Positions 55,030 to 63,995 of a DNA stretch of 64,000 nt are shown piece by piece. How positions within the stretch are numbered: position 1 is the stretch's first letter; every line of letters begins with the position of its first letter. The notes under the pieces were generated by a model. That model had not been told where the DNA came from. It did no database searches and worked only from the letters and a program-made list of their open reading frames with translations. The translations under genes were made by a program, and so were the position numbers. This DNA is from CAHJXF01 sp038225855. Its GTDB lineage: Bacteria; Pseudomonadota; Gammaproteobacteria; Burkholderiales; Burkholderiaceae_D. The stretch lies in assembly GCA_038225855.1 (NCBI GenBank), contig JBBRQU010000013.1:1-64000 (forward strand). The letters run 5' to 3'.

Positions 55030-56376
55030 ATGGACCATGGCGCAACGGGTAAACGGCCTCTCTACAAGTCGCTCTACCTCCAGGTGATCGTGGCGATCGT
55101 GATCGGAATTCTCCTCGGCTACTTCTATCCTCAGACCGGCGAGGCGATGAAGCCGCTGGGGGACGGCTTCATCAAGCTGATCAAGATGATCATCGCGCCG
55201 ATCATCTTCTGTTCCGTGGTCGTCGGCATCGCGGGAATGGAGGACATGAAGAAGGTCGGCAAGACCGGCGGCTATGCGCTGCTCTATTTCGAGGTGGTCA
55301 GCTCGATCGCATTGCTGGTCGGCCTGTTGATCATCAACTTCGTGCAGCCGGGCGTCGGCATGAACATCGATCCAGCCAGCCTCGACACCAAGAGTCTCGC
55401 GGCCTATACCAAACCGGGCGCAATGCAAAGCACGACCGAGTTCGTGCTGAACATCATCCCCAATACCCTGGTCGACGCATTCGCGAAGGGAGAGATTCTC
55501 GAGGTGCTGCTGATCGCGGTCATGTTCGGCTTCGCGCTTCACCGCTTCGGCGGTCGCGGCACGCTGGTGTTCGACATGATCGAGAAGACCTTGCACGTGT
55601 TGTTCACGATCGTCGGCTACATCATGAAGGTCGCGCCGATCGGCGCATTCGGCGCGATGGCGTTCACCATCGGCAAGTACGGCGTCGGCTCGCTCCTGTC
55701 GCTCGGCAAGTTGATGGTGACTTTCTATCTCACGTGCCTCCTGTTCGTCTTCGTCGTGCTCGGTTTGATAGCACGCTATCACGGCTTCTCGATCTTCAAG
55801 TTCATCCGCTACATCAAGGAGGAACTGCTGATCGTGCTGGGCACGTCATCGTCGGAATCGGTGTTGCCGCGCATGATGGCCAAGCTCGAAAATCTCGGCG
55901 TGCAGAAGTCCACCGTGGGTCTCGTGATTCCGACCGGTTACTCGTTCAACCTCGACGGCACCTCGATCTACCTGACGATGGCCGCAGTCTTCATCGCGCA
56001 AGCCACCAATACGCCGATGACATTCGCGCAGGAACTGACCCTGCTCGGCGTCCTCGTGCTCACGTCCAAAGGCGCAGCCGGCGTGACCGGCAGCGGCTTC
56101 ATCGTGCTCGCCGCGACGTTGTCCGCGGTGGGTCACGTACCGGTCGCGGGACTTGCACTGATACTCGGCATCGATCGCTTCATGTCCGAGGCCCGGGCGT
56201 TGACCAACCTGGTCGGCAATGGCGTGGCGACGGTGGTCGTGGGCAAATGGCGCGGAGAACTCGACAGCGCGCGCATGCCACGGGTACTCAATCGAGAAAC
56301 CGACAACGAGGCCGACGAGCCTGAACAGGTTCTCGACGCCGTCGTTGCAAAATCGGTCGCGACGTCCGCCGCGTGA
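55030..56376 (+). CDS. dctA: C4-dicarboxylate transporter DctA (cation symporter)
   Basis: A 448-residue symporter for succinate, fumarate and malate. Conserved parts are PLGDGFIKLIKMIIAPIIFC, LGTSSSESVLPRMM, VGLVIPTGYSFNLDGTSIYL and GIDRFMSEARALTNLVGNGV, all characteristic of the DAACS family and specifically DctA. An AAGGGG element precedes the chosen ATG; an ATG six codons earlier (55012) is possible. Its stop overlaps the GTG of the NADH dehydrogenase gene. No dctB/dctD regulators are nearby. Confidence 0.93.
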   Translation: MDHGATGKRPLYKSLYLQVIVAIVIGILLGYFYPQTGEAMKPLGDGFIKLIKMIIAPIIFCSVVVGIAGMEDMKKVGKTGGYALLYFEVVSSIALLVGLLIINFVQPGVGMNIDPASLDTKSLAAYTKPGAMQSTTEFVLNIIPNTLVDAFAKGEILEVLLIAVMFGFALHRFGGRGTLVFDMIEKTLHVLFTIVGYIMKVAPIGAFGAMAFTIGKYGVGSLLSLGKLMVTFYLTCLLFVFVVLGLIARYHGFSIFKFIRYIKEELLIVLGTSSSESVLPRMMAKLENLGVQKSTVGLVIPTGYSFNLDGTSIYLTMAAVFIAQATNTPMTFAQELTLLGVLVLTSKGAAGVTGSGFIVLAATLSAVGHVPVAGLALILGIDRFMSEARALTNLVGNGVATVVVGKWRGELDSARMPRVLNRETDNEADEPEQVLDAVVAKSVATSAA

Positions 56377-57749
56377 CGACACGCCGCGATACCGAGGGCG
56401 CGGCAACCGACAGCGGCCTGCATCGCATCGTCATCATCGGCGGCGGTGCGGGTGGTCTCGAACTCGCGACGCGCCTGGGCGACACCCTCGGCAAGAAGCA
56501 TCGTGCGCACATCACGCTGATCGAGAAAGAGCGCACGCATTTCTGGAAGCCGCACCTCCACGAGATCGCGGCCGGCAGCATGGACGTCGGCGTGCATCAG
56601 ACCGACTACCTCGCGCAGTCCCATTGGCATCACTTCGCGTACCGGGTCGGCGAGGCAACGCACATCGACCGCAGCGCGCGTCTTGTACACGTCGCCGCGT
56701 TCGTCGACGAGGGACAGGAAGAAGTTGCGGGAGCGCGCGCCATTCCCTATGACACGCTGGTCGTTGCGATCGGCAGCCTGACCAACGCCTTCGGCACACC
56801 CGGCGTTGCCGAGTACGCGATCTCGCTCGACGACGCGCGACAGGCCGGGCGCTTTCATCGACGGCTGGTCAACGCATGTATACGCGCGCACTCGCAGTCA
56901 GGGCCGTTGCAAACGGGTCAACTGCATGTCGCGATCATCGGCGCGGGCGCGACCGGCGTCGAGCTTGCGGCCGAGTTGCGCAACACGACGCGCGTACTGG
57001 TTTCATTCGGCCTCGACCGCATCGATGCCGAGAAGGACATACGCCTGATCGTGATCGAGGCCGCCGAACGCATCCTGCCCGCGTTACCCGAGCGCCTCTC
57101 GACGGCCGTGAGCGCCTTGCTCGACGAACTCGGCGTGCAGGTGCGCACGTCCGCGCGCGTGGCCGAGGTCTTGCCCGATGGCGTCAAGTTGACGACCGGC
57201 GAAATCATTCCTGCGGAGCTCGTCGTGTGGGCCGCAGGGGTCAAGGCGTCCGAAGTGCTCGAACATTTCGACGGGCTTGAAACCAATCGGGCGCATCAAC
57301 TGGTCGTGGATGCGACCTTGCAAACCACACGCGACGACAACATCTTTGCGATCGGCGATTGCGCGGCGTGTCCGTGGATCGGCCACCGGGGAGACCAACC
57401 CGGGCTGACCGTTCCCCCCCGCGCGCAAGTCGCGCATCAGCAGGCGTCGCACATGGTCGGCCAGATTGCGCGGCAACTCGAAGCCAAGCCGCTGGTCGAG
57501 TGGCGCTACCGCGACTTCGGCTCGCTGATCTCGCTGGGCGAATATTCGACCGTCGGCAACCTGATGAGCGGACTCGCGCGCGGACTGTCGAAAAGCACGC
57601 TGTGGGTCGATGGCCTGTTCGCGCGCGCGATGTATTTGTCTCTCTACAAGATGCACGAGCTCGCGCTGCACGGCTTCTGGAAAGTCGCCCTCGATACGCT
57701 CGCACGCATGATCACGCGACGCACCGAGCCGCGCGTGAAGCTGCATTGA
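56373..57749 (+). CDS. ndh: Type II NADH dehydrogenase (FAD-dependent)
   Basis: A 458-residue flavoprotein moving electrons from NADH to quinone without proton pumping. The FAD dinucleotide motif is IIGGGAGGLELATRLG, the NAD motif is VAIIGAGATGVELAAEL, and the second FAD motif is IFAIGDCAACPW. The C-terminus has a hydrophobic/basic stretch (MYLSLYKMHELALHGFW) suited to membrane attachment. It starts with GTG overlapping the dctA stop (GTGA), so the two are coupled, which joins C4-acid uptake to NADH oxidation. Confidence 0.92.
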   Translation: MTTRRDTEGAATDSGLHRIVIIGGGAGGLELATRLGDTLGKKHRAHITLIEKERTHFWKPHLHEIAAGSMDVGVHQTDYLAQSHWHHFAYRVGEATHIDRSARLVHVAAFVDEGQEEVAGARAIPYDTLVVAIGSLTNAFGTPGVAEYAISLDDARQAGRFHRRLVNACIRAHSQSGPLQTGQLHVAIIGAGATGVELAAELRNTTRVLVSFGLDRIDAEKDIRLIVIEAAERILPALPERLSTAVSALLDELGVQVRTSARVAEVLPDGVKLTTGEIIPAELVVWAAGVKASEVLEHFDGLETNRAHQLVVDATLQTTRDDNIFAIGDCAACPWIGHRGDQPGLTVPPRAQVAHQQASHMVGQIARQLEAKPLVEWRYRDFGSLISLGEYSTVGNLMSGLARGLSKSTLWVDGLFARAMYLSLYKMHELALHGFWKVALDTLARMITRRTEPRVKLH

Positions 57750-57809
57750 CGCGGCGCCCGAACGCAGGCGCGCATAGCCGAGTCATCGCGCATCAATGCC
57801 GGCCGCCAC

Positions 57810-58427
57810 TCAACAGTTGATGGTCGCGACCGCGACCAACAGGCGCCGCTTGAAATGGATCTCCGCGAGATCGGCGGGTGCACCGTTGACGGTGATAGAC
57901 GGAAGCGTGACCCACACGTCGTCGGCCGCTTCGGCATCGACCCGCGCTGCGATCCAGTAGTGCCGGTCCGACGACATTGGCCCCATGACGATGCGACCGC
58001 CCTCCAGCGGCGTGCCGACCGGCAGCATCAGCTTCCTGACGCCAGGGAGTTCGCTGTAGCTGTTGATGTGCGGCGTGTCGACCTTGCTGACGTTCGGGAT
58101 CGACGCCTCGAGCACGGGCCGGGAATCGCGGCGATCGATCCGCACGACGTGGTCCCGAAACACCAACGTCTTTCCCGGCGGCACGTCGAAGCGCACCTCC
58201 ACGAACCCGCGCGTGTCCTGCTCGACCAGCTTCACGATCGCTCGCACGCCTTCGCGCTCCAGAGACACTGCTAGCGGGACGTGCTTGTTGAACGAGCACG
58301 TCGAGTACACCAGGCTGCCGGCCGCCTCGTCGGCGACATAGAAATGCATGGGGACCGGCGCGCATGCGGCCAACGCGAGAGCGGCAGTCGCTGCCGCCAC
58401 GCGCTTCATGATGGATCCAGTTTTCAT
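57810..58427 (-). CDS. Putative lipoprotein of unknown function
   Basis: A 205-residue protein with N-terminal MKRVAAATAALALAACAPVP; lipobox LAAC at about residues 19-22. The mature domain is beta-rich (YSTCSFNKHVPLAVSLEREG, then VEVRFDVPPGKTLVFRDHVV) and ends with IHFKRRLLVAVATINC. The final Cys and the early Cys in YSTCSF could form a disulphide. I do not recognise the family. GGAGGG lies just upstream of the start. It is alone between two convergently or divergently placed genes. Confidence 0.75.
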   Translation of the reverse strand: MKTGSIMKRVAAATAALALAACAPVPMHFYVADEAAGSLVYSTCSFNKHVPLAVSLEREGVRAIVKLVEQDTRGFVEVRFDVPPGKTLVFRDHVVRIDRRDSRPVLEASIPNVSKVDTPHINSYSELPGVRKLMLPVGTPLEGGRIVMGPMSSDRHYWIAARVDAEAADDVWVTLPSITVNGAPADLAEIHFKRRLLVAVATINC

Positions 58428-58592
58428 CGACGCCCTCCGCGCTTTTGCGATGGCGTTCAGTATTCCCGTCGTGCGCCTCGAGCGCGAGGGTTTATGCGCT
58501 GGCGTCGCGGCTCGATACCGGAAGTATTGTCATGCGCGACCTCGCTCGCTGCCGAACGATGAGGTCGAACGATGGCGTCGAACGACGGCGGT

Positions 58593-59255
58593 TCAGAACT
58601 TCAAGCCCTTCAGCAACGCCCCGCCCGTTTCGATCGGGTTCTCCCTCGCCTTGGTCTCCTCGCGGCCGACGTAGGTGAAGATGCCGTCGGAGGTCTTGCC
58701 GGTCACGTAGTCGGTCAGCTTGGCTTCGTCCATTCCGAAGGCTTTAAATTGCGAGACCTGATTGAGCGCACCGGTCTTCTCGAGCGCCGCCCGAATCAGC
58801 GGCAACAGCTTGGCCTTGATCTCGCTGCCGGTGCTCTTCTTCAGATAGTCGGTGGCGCCGGTGTTGCCGCCGCGAAGTATGCCCATTGCGTCGCTGAACG
58901 AGACCTTGTCGATCGCCGCGCGAAAGATCGGTTTGGCTTGGCTCGCCGCGGCCTCGGCCGCGCGATTGAGGCCGCCATTGATGTCCCCGGTGAAACCGGC
59001 CTTGCTCGCCATGTTCATCAGGTCACCCACGCCCTTGCCCGCTCCGGGCAGCGCGATGCGAATCGCGTCGTCGGACGAGAACGCGCCAGGCCGGGACAAG
59101 CGATCGAGCGCGCTGTCGGATGCCTTGCCCAGCATCTCCTTGAGCGCGTTGCCCGACGACGACGCGGTAGACGGCGCGGAAACCTGCGCCGAGGCGGGCG
59201 CGACTGTCGCGACGAACGCGAGCGATATGGCAACGAGTGCGGTGCGAAGTAACAT
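58593..59255 (-). CDS. Exported DUF4197 domain protein
   Basis: A 220-residue protein with a Sec signal (MLLRTALVAISLAFVATVAP, cut after ASAQ) and a helical domain with KEMLGKASDSALDRLSRPGA, FSDAMGILRGGNTGATDYLK and SQFKAFGMDEAKLTDYVTGK. These are hallmark segments of DUF4197, whose function is not known. The end reads FTYVGREETKARENP and GGALLKGLKF, also typical. GGAG lies about seven bases before the chosen ATG; an upstream in-frame start at 59285 is less likely. It is divergent from cydA. Confidence 0.85.
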   Translation of the reverse strand: MLLRTALVAISLAFVATVAPASAQVSAPSTASSSGNALKEMLGKASDSALDRLSRPGAFSSDDAIRIALPGAGKGVGDLMNMASKAGFTGDINGGLNRAAEAAASQAKPIFRAAIDKVSFSDAMGILRGGNTGATDYLKKSTGSEIKAKLLPLIRAALEKTGALNQVSQFKAFGMDEAKLTDYVTGKTSDGIFTYVGREETKARENPIETGGALLKGLKF

Positions 59256-59346
59256 GACGGTCTCCGAAAATTGCGGCGCGACCATGCGCCGTGATGCCCA
59301 TTGACGTTACCACGCCCACGCGTCGCATTGCCGCGTCGCAGAGCCC

Positions 59347-60768
59347 ATGGATCCGATCATTCTCGCCCGCATGCAGTTCGCGGCCAACATGACGTTTCAC
59401 ATCCTGTTTCCGACGATCAGCATCGGACTCGCGTGGAGCTTGTTGTTCTTTCGCTGGCGATGGCTGGTCACACGTAGTGGCGATGGAAAAAGCGGCGATC
59501 GCGCGCATGCGCAAGGATGGCTCGACGCCTATCGCTTCTTCACCAAGGTATTCGCGCTGACCTTCGCGCTCGGCGTCGTGTCGGGCATCACGATGAGCTT
59601 TCAGTTCGGCACCAACTGGCCGGGCTTCCTGGAAAAGGCCGGCAATATCGCCGGACCATTGCTCGGCTACGAAGTGCTGACCGCGTTCTTTCTCGAGGCG
59701 GGCTTTCTCGGCATCATGCTGTTCGGTCACGGCAGGGTCAGCGAGACCGTGCATTTCATCTCGACCTGCTTCGTCGCGTTCGGCACGACGCTGTCGGCTT
59801 TCTGGATCCTCGCGCTCGACTCGTGGATGCAGACGCCGGCAGGCTACGAGATCATCGATGGACAATTCCATGCGAGGAGCTGGATCGAGGTGATCTTCAA
59901 TCCGTCGTTCCCGTATCGGCTGACGCACATGCTGCTCGCGTCCGCGCTGACCTGCGCGTTTCTGCTCGCGGGCCTCGCCGCATGGCAAGTGCTGAAGGGC
60001 GTGGGCAAACGTTCGGCGCCGAAGGTGCTTCGCTACGCGCTCACGCTCGCGGCGATCGCGATTCCGCTTCAGATCTTCGTGGGCGACCAGCACGGGTTGA
60101 ACACGCTGGAATATCAGCCGCAGAAGGTCGCCGCGATGGAAGGCCTGTGGAACACGCGGCGTGGCGCGCCGCTTCTGCTGTTCGCGATCCCCGATCAGAA
60201 GGAACGCATCAATCATTTCGAGATCTCCATCCCGAATCTCGCGAGCCTGATCCTCACGCATCACCTCGATGGCGAGGTCAAGGGCCTGAACGATTTTCGC
60301 GATCAGCATCCGCCGCCGTTGCCGGTGTTCTTCGCGTTTCGCGTGATGGTCGGCATGGGCGTGTTGATGCTGATCACGAGTTGGTCGGGATGGTGGCTGT
60401 ACCAGCGGACGCGCTGGCAACCGGACCGGATGCCGCGTCCCATGCTGTGGTTGCTCGCGGGCATGACGTTCTCCGGATGGATTGCGACCGTCGCAGGCTG
60501 GTACGTGACCGAGATCGGGCGCCAGCCCTTCATCGTCTACGGCATGTTGCGCACTGCCGATATCGCGTCGACCATTCCGTCGCCGATGATCGTTTTCACG
60601 CTCACGATGTATGTGGTGCTTTATGTCGCGTTGATCCTCGTGTACGTCGGCGTGCTCAAGTACATGGCCGAGAAAACCGAAGAGGTGTTGATTGACGAAC
60701 AACGCGAAGAAGCCGGCACGTCCGTCGGCGCGATGACCTCCGCAGTTCCCTCGGCGCGAGGCGCGTGA
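59347..60768 (+). CDS. cydA: Cytochrome bd-type quinol oxidase subunit I
   Basis: A 473-residue membrane subunit holding hemes b558, b595 and d. The heme b595/d region is near the N-terminus (MQFAANMTFHILFPTISIG) and the quinol site is GDQHGLNTLEYQPQKVAAME. FFAFRVMVGMGVLMLITS carries the heme b558 Met region. The quinol loop is short, so this is the cyanide-insensitive (CioA-like) subtype rather than the long-loop E. coli CydA. It reduces O2 to water with high affinity. Its stop overlaps the cydB start by one base. Confidence 0.94.
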   Translation: MDPIILARMQFAANMTFHILFPTISIGLAWSLLFFRWRWLVTRSGDGKSGDRAHAQGWLDAYRFFTKVFALTFALGVVSGITMSFQFGTNWPGFLEKAGNIAGPLLGYEVLTAFFLEAGFLGIMLFGHGRVSETVHFISTCFVAFGTTLSAFWILALDSWMQTPAGYEIIDGQFHARSWIEVIFNPSFPYRLTHMLLASALTCAFLLAGLAAWQVLKGVGKRSAPKVLRYALTLAAIAIPLQIFVGDQHGLNTLEYQPQKVAAMEGLWNTRRGAPLLLFAIPDQKERINHFEISIPNLASLILTHHLDGEVKGLNDFRDQHPPPLPVFFAFRVMVGMGVLMLITSWSGWWLYQRTRWQPDRMPRPMLWLLAGMTFSGWIATVAGWYVTEIGRQPFIVYGMLRTADIASTIPSPMIVFTLTMYVVLYVALILVYVGVLKYMAEKTEEVLIDEQREEAGTSVGAMTSAVPSARGA

Positions 60769-61772
60769 TGGACGCGATGAGCTTCGACGACATGCTGCCG
60801 CTGATCTACATGGCGCTGATGGGCATCGCGATGCTGATCTATGTGATCAGCGACGGCTACGACCTCGGCGTGGGCATGCTGATGCATCGCGCGACCGACG
60901 AGGAAAAGGACGTGATGATCGCGTCGATCGGTCCGTTCTGGGATGCGAACGAAACCTGGCTGGTGCTCGGCATCGGCATCCTGCTGGTCATCTTCCCCAA
61001 GGCCAACAGCCTGGTCCTCGGAGAACTCTATCTGCCGGTCGCGTTCATGCTGATCGGACTGGTGTTGCGCGGGGTGGCCTTCGACTTTCGCGTCAAGGCG
61101 CGCGACACGCACAAGCGCACCTGGGACCGACTTTTCTTCGCAGGCTCCACCATCACCGCGGTATCGCAGGGATGGATGCTGGGACGTTATGTGAGCGGCT
61201 TCGGCACGGGTTGGAACTATCCGCTGTTCGCAGCCGCGATCGCCATCGCGCTGCCGATGGCGTATGTGCTGATGGGCGCGGCGTGGTTGATCCTGAAGAC
61301 CGAGGGCGCATTGCAGGAACGTGCGATCGCCTGGGCCAGGCTCGCGTGGCTGCCGATGGTGATCGGCATGGCCTTGATCTCGATGGCCACGCCATGGATC
61401 AGCCAGACCGTGCGCGAACGCTGGTTCACGCTGCCCGCGCTGATCGCGCTGATGGCGATTCCCTTGATGACCGGCGTCTCGCTGTTCGCGGTGCGGGCCG
61501 TTCTCAATACGCGCGCGGTACGCGGGCCGTTGTGCTGGCTTCCCTTCGTGCTCCTGGTGCTGGTGTTCGTTCTCGGCTTCCTCGGCCTCGCGTACAGCAT
61601 TTATCCATACGTCGTGATCGATCAGCTCACCGTGTGGCAGGCCGCGATCAGCCCCGCCTCGATGAAGTTCGTTCTCGTCGGCGTGTGCATCTCGGTGCCG
61701 GCGATTGCCGGCTACACGATTTTTTCCTATCGGGTGTTTCGAGGGAAGACGGGCGAGCTGAAGTACGCGTGA
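60768..61772 (+). CDS. cydB: Cytochrome bd-type quinol oxidase subunit II
   Basis: A 334-residue, roughly eight-helix membrane subunit partnering CydA. Diagnostic parts are LMGIAMLIYVISDGYDLGVG, IGPFWDANETWLVLGIG and the LRGVAFDFRVKARD segment. It begins at the ATG overlapping the cydA stop (TGATG); a GTG three bases earlier is an alternative. No CydX-like small ORF is apparent downstream, in line with the CIO subtype. A GC-rich hairpin follows the stop. Confidence 0.93.
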   Translation: MDAMSFDDMLPLIYMALMGIAMLIYVISDGYDLGVGMLMHRATDEEKDVMIASIGPFWDANETWLVLGIGILLVIFPKANSLVLGELYLPVAFMLIGLVLRGVAFDFRVKARDTHKRTWDRLFFAGSTITAVSQGWMLGRYVSGFGTGWNYPLFAAAIAIALPMAYVLMGAAWLILKTEGALQERAIAWARLAWLPMVIGMALISMATPWISQTVRERWFTLPALIALMAIPLMTGVSLFAVRAVLNTRAVRGPLCWLPFVLLVLVFVLGFLGLAYSIYPYVVIDQLTVWQAAISPASMKFVLVGVCISVPAIAGYTIFSYRVFRGKTGELKYA

Positions 61773-61797
61773 GGCGTTGCGCGCGTCGAGCGCGACG
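61773..61797 (+). terminator. Possible cydAB terminator hairpin
   Basis: GCGTTGCGCGC and GCGCGACGC can pair around GTCGA immediately after the cydB stop. There is no T-run, so this is only a candidate transcription end or mRNA-stabilising hairpin. Confidence 0.3.
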
Positions 61798-61919
61798 CTA
61801 CAAGATGCGAGCAGCCGTTTTTCTGGTCGTGCCGAGCACGAACTCTTGCAGGCGCATCGCGAGAGATTTCGCTCCGCGCGACAGAGACGGGCGCTCGGAA
61901 GCGGTCGATGCCTGGCCGC

Positions 61920-62747
61920 TTACTTCGACGCATAGCCCGGCAGCAACGCCGCGATCTCGTTGCTCGGCACACCCCTGGCAGCCGATGCGATGTCGCCGAG
62001 AGCCAATGCCATGGCCGCATCGACCACTGCGGCCATCGATCGTCGGTAGAGAGAACCACCGAGACTCACGCGCCGCACGCCGGCCTCCGATAGCGTTGCG
62101 AGCGGGACCAAACCCGAAGCCGGTCCGACGACGACATTGACGGGCTTGGGGGCGACCGCACGCACCACCTTTCTTATCGCATCGATGTCCGGCAAGCCCG
62201 GCGCGAACAGCACGTCGGCTCCGGCTTCAGCGAACGCAACCAGCCTGCGTATGGTGTCGTCGAGATCGGCGCGACCGTGAAGAAAGTTATCGGTGCGACC
62301 CGTCAGCAGGATACGTCCACGCGCGGCCTGCGCGGCCGCCTTGACGCGCGCGACCGCCGCATCGAACGAATGAATGGGATGGTCGGGATCGGCCGTCGTG
62401 TCTTCGATGCCGAGCCCCGCGAGACCCGCTTCGATCGCGGCGCGCACCGTCAGCGCGCAGTCCTCCGGGTCGGGTCCGAATCCGTCTTCGAGATCGCCAT
62501 TGATCGGTAATCCTGTGAGGTCGGCCAGGAGTGACGCGTTGCTCACCGCGACTTCGCGGCTCACGGCATGCCGGCCATCCTGCCGGCCGAGCGCGAATGC
62601 GATGGCGATCGACGAAGTGCCCAGCGCCTCGAAGCCGGCACGCTTCAGCAGCACGGCCGAAGCGCCGTCCCACGCGTTGGGCATGATGAACGCGCGAGGC
62701 CTTTTATGAAGCTCGCGAAAACGTTCATAGGCAGATTGATCGCTCAT
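61920..62747 (-). CDS. Isocitrate lyase / PEP mutase family enzyme
   Basis: A 275-residue beta/alpha barrel of the PEP mutase/isocitrate lyase superfamily. The N-terminal substrate loop is RAFIMPNAWDGASAVLL and GTSSIAIAF follows. Mg-binding acids are in INGDLEDGFG, and LTGRTDNF is the characteristic later motif. The Lys-Lys-Cys loop of isocitrate lyase is absent, so it is not AceA. The real substrate could be an oxaloacetate-like or phosphonate-related acid. AAGGAG precedes the start by six bases. It follows the tautomerase gene closely, suggesting joint transcription. Confidence 0.85.
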   Translation of the reverse strand: MSDQSAYERFRELHKRPRAFIMPNAWDGASAVLLKRAGFEALGTSSIAIAFALGRQDGRHAVSREVAVSNASLLADLTGLPINGDLEDGFGPDPEDCALTVRAAIEAGLAGLGIEDTTADPDHPIHSFDAAVARVKAAAQAARGRILLTGRTDNFLHGRADLDDTIRRLVAFAEAGADVLFAPGLPDIDAIRKVVRAVAPKPVNVVVGPASGLVPLATLSEAGVRRVSLGGSLYRRSMAAVVDAAMALALGDIASAARGVPSNEIAALLPGYASK

Positions 62748-62774
62748 TCGCAGCTCCTTCAAAGGTCGCGAGCG

Positions 62775-63215
62775 TTATCGCCCGATAGCCTCCATCAGCG
62801 CCTTGTCTTCAGCGGGCAGATCGAAAAGCCACGCCGCTTCGGCTCCGGGCTCGGGAAGGATGTGTCCGTACTCGGCCATCTGCGACGGCGGCAACTCGAC
62901 GATGTAGCCCCACGTCTGGTTCTTGTTGAACGACGCGACTTCGGAAACCACGTCGAGGAGTCCGGTCAGCAGTTTCTTCTTCAGTTCAGGAGGGCGGCCC
63001 GCGCGAATCTGCCCGTGAATGAAGATTTGCTCGCCGACCATCGGCGCGCCACCGACGAACCAATCGCCCGACTTCACCTCGACGAACATCACCTGCGCGA
63101 AGAAACTTTGCGCGCCGGTCACCTCGGCATGAACACGCGTCATCTCGGATGCGATGCGCTTGCGCTCGACGTCTCCGAGACGTCCCGCGGGCGCATGCAC
63201 GGTATAGGTGGGCAT
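62775..63215 (-). CDS. Tautomerase-superfamily protein (cis-3-chloroacrylate dehalogenase-like)
   Basis: A 146-residue protein starting MPTYTVHAPAG. After Met removal Pro would be the N-terminal catalytic base, the hallmark of the 4-oxalocrotonate tautomerase superfamily. The length and segments FIHGQIRAGRPPELKKKLLT and YIVELPPSQMAEYG fit the long cis-CaaD-like branch rather than the 60-residue 4-OT type. The substrate is unknown. It lies 27 bases upstream of the PEP-mutase family gene on the same strand. Confidence 0.82.
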   Translation of the reverse strand: MPTYTVHAPAGRLGDVERKRIASEMTRVHAEVTGAQSFFAQVMFVEVKSGDWFVGGAPMVGEQIFIHGQIRAGRPPELKKKLLTGLLDVVSEVASFNKNQTWGYIVELPPSQMAEYGHILPEPGAEAAWLFDLPAEDKALMEAIGR

Positions 63216-63227
63216 CGAGGTCCCAGG

Positions 63228-63662
63228 TCAGCGGTCGTGCTTGTTGCCTTGCCCACGGCCGCCACCGTGTTTTTCCTTGTTGCCGCGATGGTCGTCGTCG
63301 CCTCGGTCACCTCGGTCGCCTCGGTCATCGCGGTCGCCACGATATCGCGGGGCATATACGTCTCGATACCAATTTTCCTGGACGAAATAAACCGGCTGTC
63401 CGCACGCGTTGTATTGCGCGCAGTGCTTGCGCCAATTCTTCGCGTGTCCGGGCGGCACATGCAGATAGATGGGTTGCGGCGCGACCGGTACGCGCTGGAT
63501 CAGCACCGGTTGCGCGTAGATGACCTGGGGTGGGGGGGAACGACCGATATCGATACGCCCGTAGAGACCCGGTTGATTGATGTTGATCGATCCAACGACG
63601 TCGGCGGCGAACACCGGAACGGCGACGGCTGCCAGCGCGGCCATGCACACGAGGCGTTTCAT
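63228..63662 (-). CDS. Small secreted protein with Arg/Asp/Gly repeat tail
   Basis: A 144-residue protein with a Sec signal (MKRLVCMAALAAVAVPVFAA). A Pro/Val-rich stretch (PPPQVIYAQPVLIQRVPVAP) precedes a small Cys-containing motif (PGHAKNWRKHCAQYNACGQP) seen in short exported proteins of Burkholderiales, to my memory. The last 40 residues are hydrophilic repeats (RGDRDDRGDRGDRGDDD). Function is unknown. The gene precedes the tautomerase gene but need not share its role. Confidence 0.75.
   Translation of the reverse strand: MKRLVCMAALAAVAVPVFAADVVGSININQPGLYGRIDIGRSPPPQVIYAQPVLIQRVPVAPQPIYLHVPPGHAKNWRKHCAQYNACGQPVYFVQENWYRDVYAPRYRGDRDDRGDRGDRGDDDHRGNKEKHGGGRGQGNKHDR
63290..63340. repeat. 9-bp tandem repeat coding the RGD-type tail
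   Basis: Repeats of about nine bases (tcgcctcgg, tcacctcgg, tcgcctcgg, tcatcgcgg on the plus strand) encode the D-R-G / G-D-R run of the secreted protein. Copy number could change in multiples of three residues without a frameshift. Confidence 0.7.
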
Positions 63663-63788
63663 TTGCTTTTTTCCTTCGAGGGTCTTCAGTCGATGGGTAA
63701 CGCACGAGCGGCCCCTCTCGACGACACGCTTTCAGCAAGCATCCCGCGATGGCGCGCGAACGCCTGAACGCGCAAGTCTGCCCCGCAT

Positions 63789-63995
63789 CTACTCAAGCGT
63801 GAAGCCGACCTTGATCGTCACCTGCCAGTGGCCGATCTTGCCATCGGCGACATGGCCGCGCGTCTCGATCACCTCGAACCAGCGGATGTTGCGCACGCTC
63901 TCGCTGGCTTTCGCGATCGCACGCCGGCAGGCGTCCTCGATGCCGTTCTCCGATGAGCCGGTCAGTTCGAGCATCTTGTAGATATGGTCGGTCAT
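63789..63995 (-). CDS. Dodecin (flavin-storage protein)
   Basis: A 68-residue protein beginning MTDHIYKMLELTGSSENGIE, with the ETRGHVADGKIGHWQVTIKV segment. This is the one-helix, three-strand dodecin fold that assembles into a hollow 12-mer binding flavin or CoA. The Trp in RNIRWFEV corresponds to the flavin-stacking Trp of the family. Length is exactly typical. The start lies five bases from the right edge of the window, so its upstream region is mostly unseen. Confidence 0.93.
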   Translation of the reverse strand: MTDHIYKMLELTGSSENGIEDACRRAIAKASESVRNIRWFEVIETRGHVADGKIGHWQVTIKVGFTLE

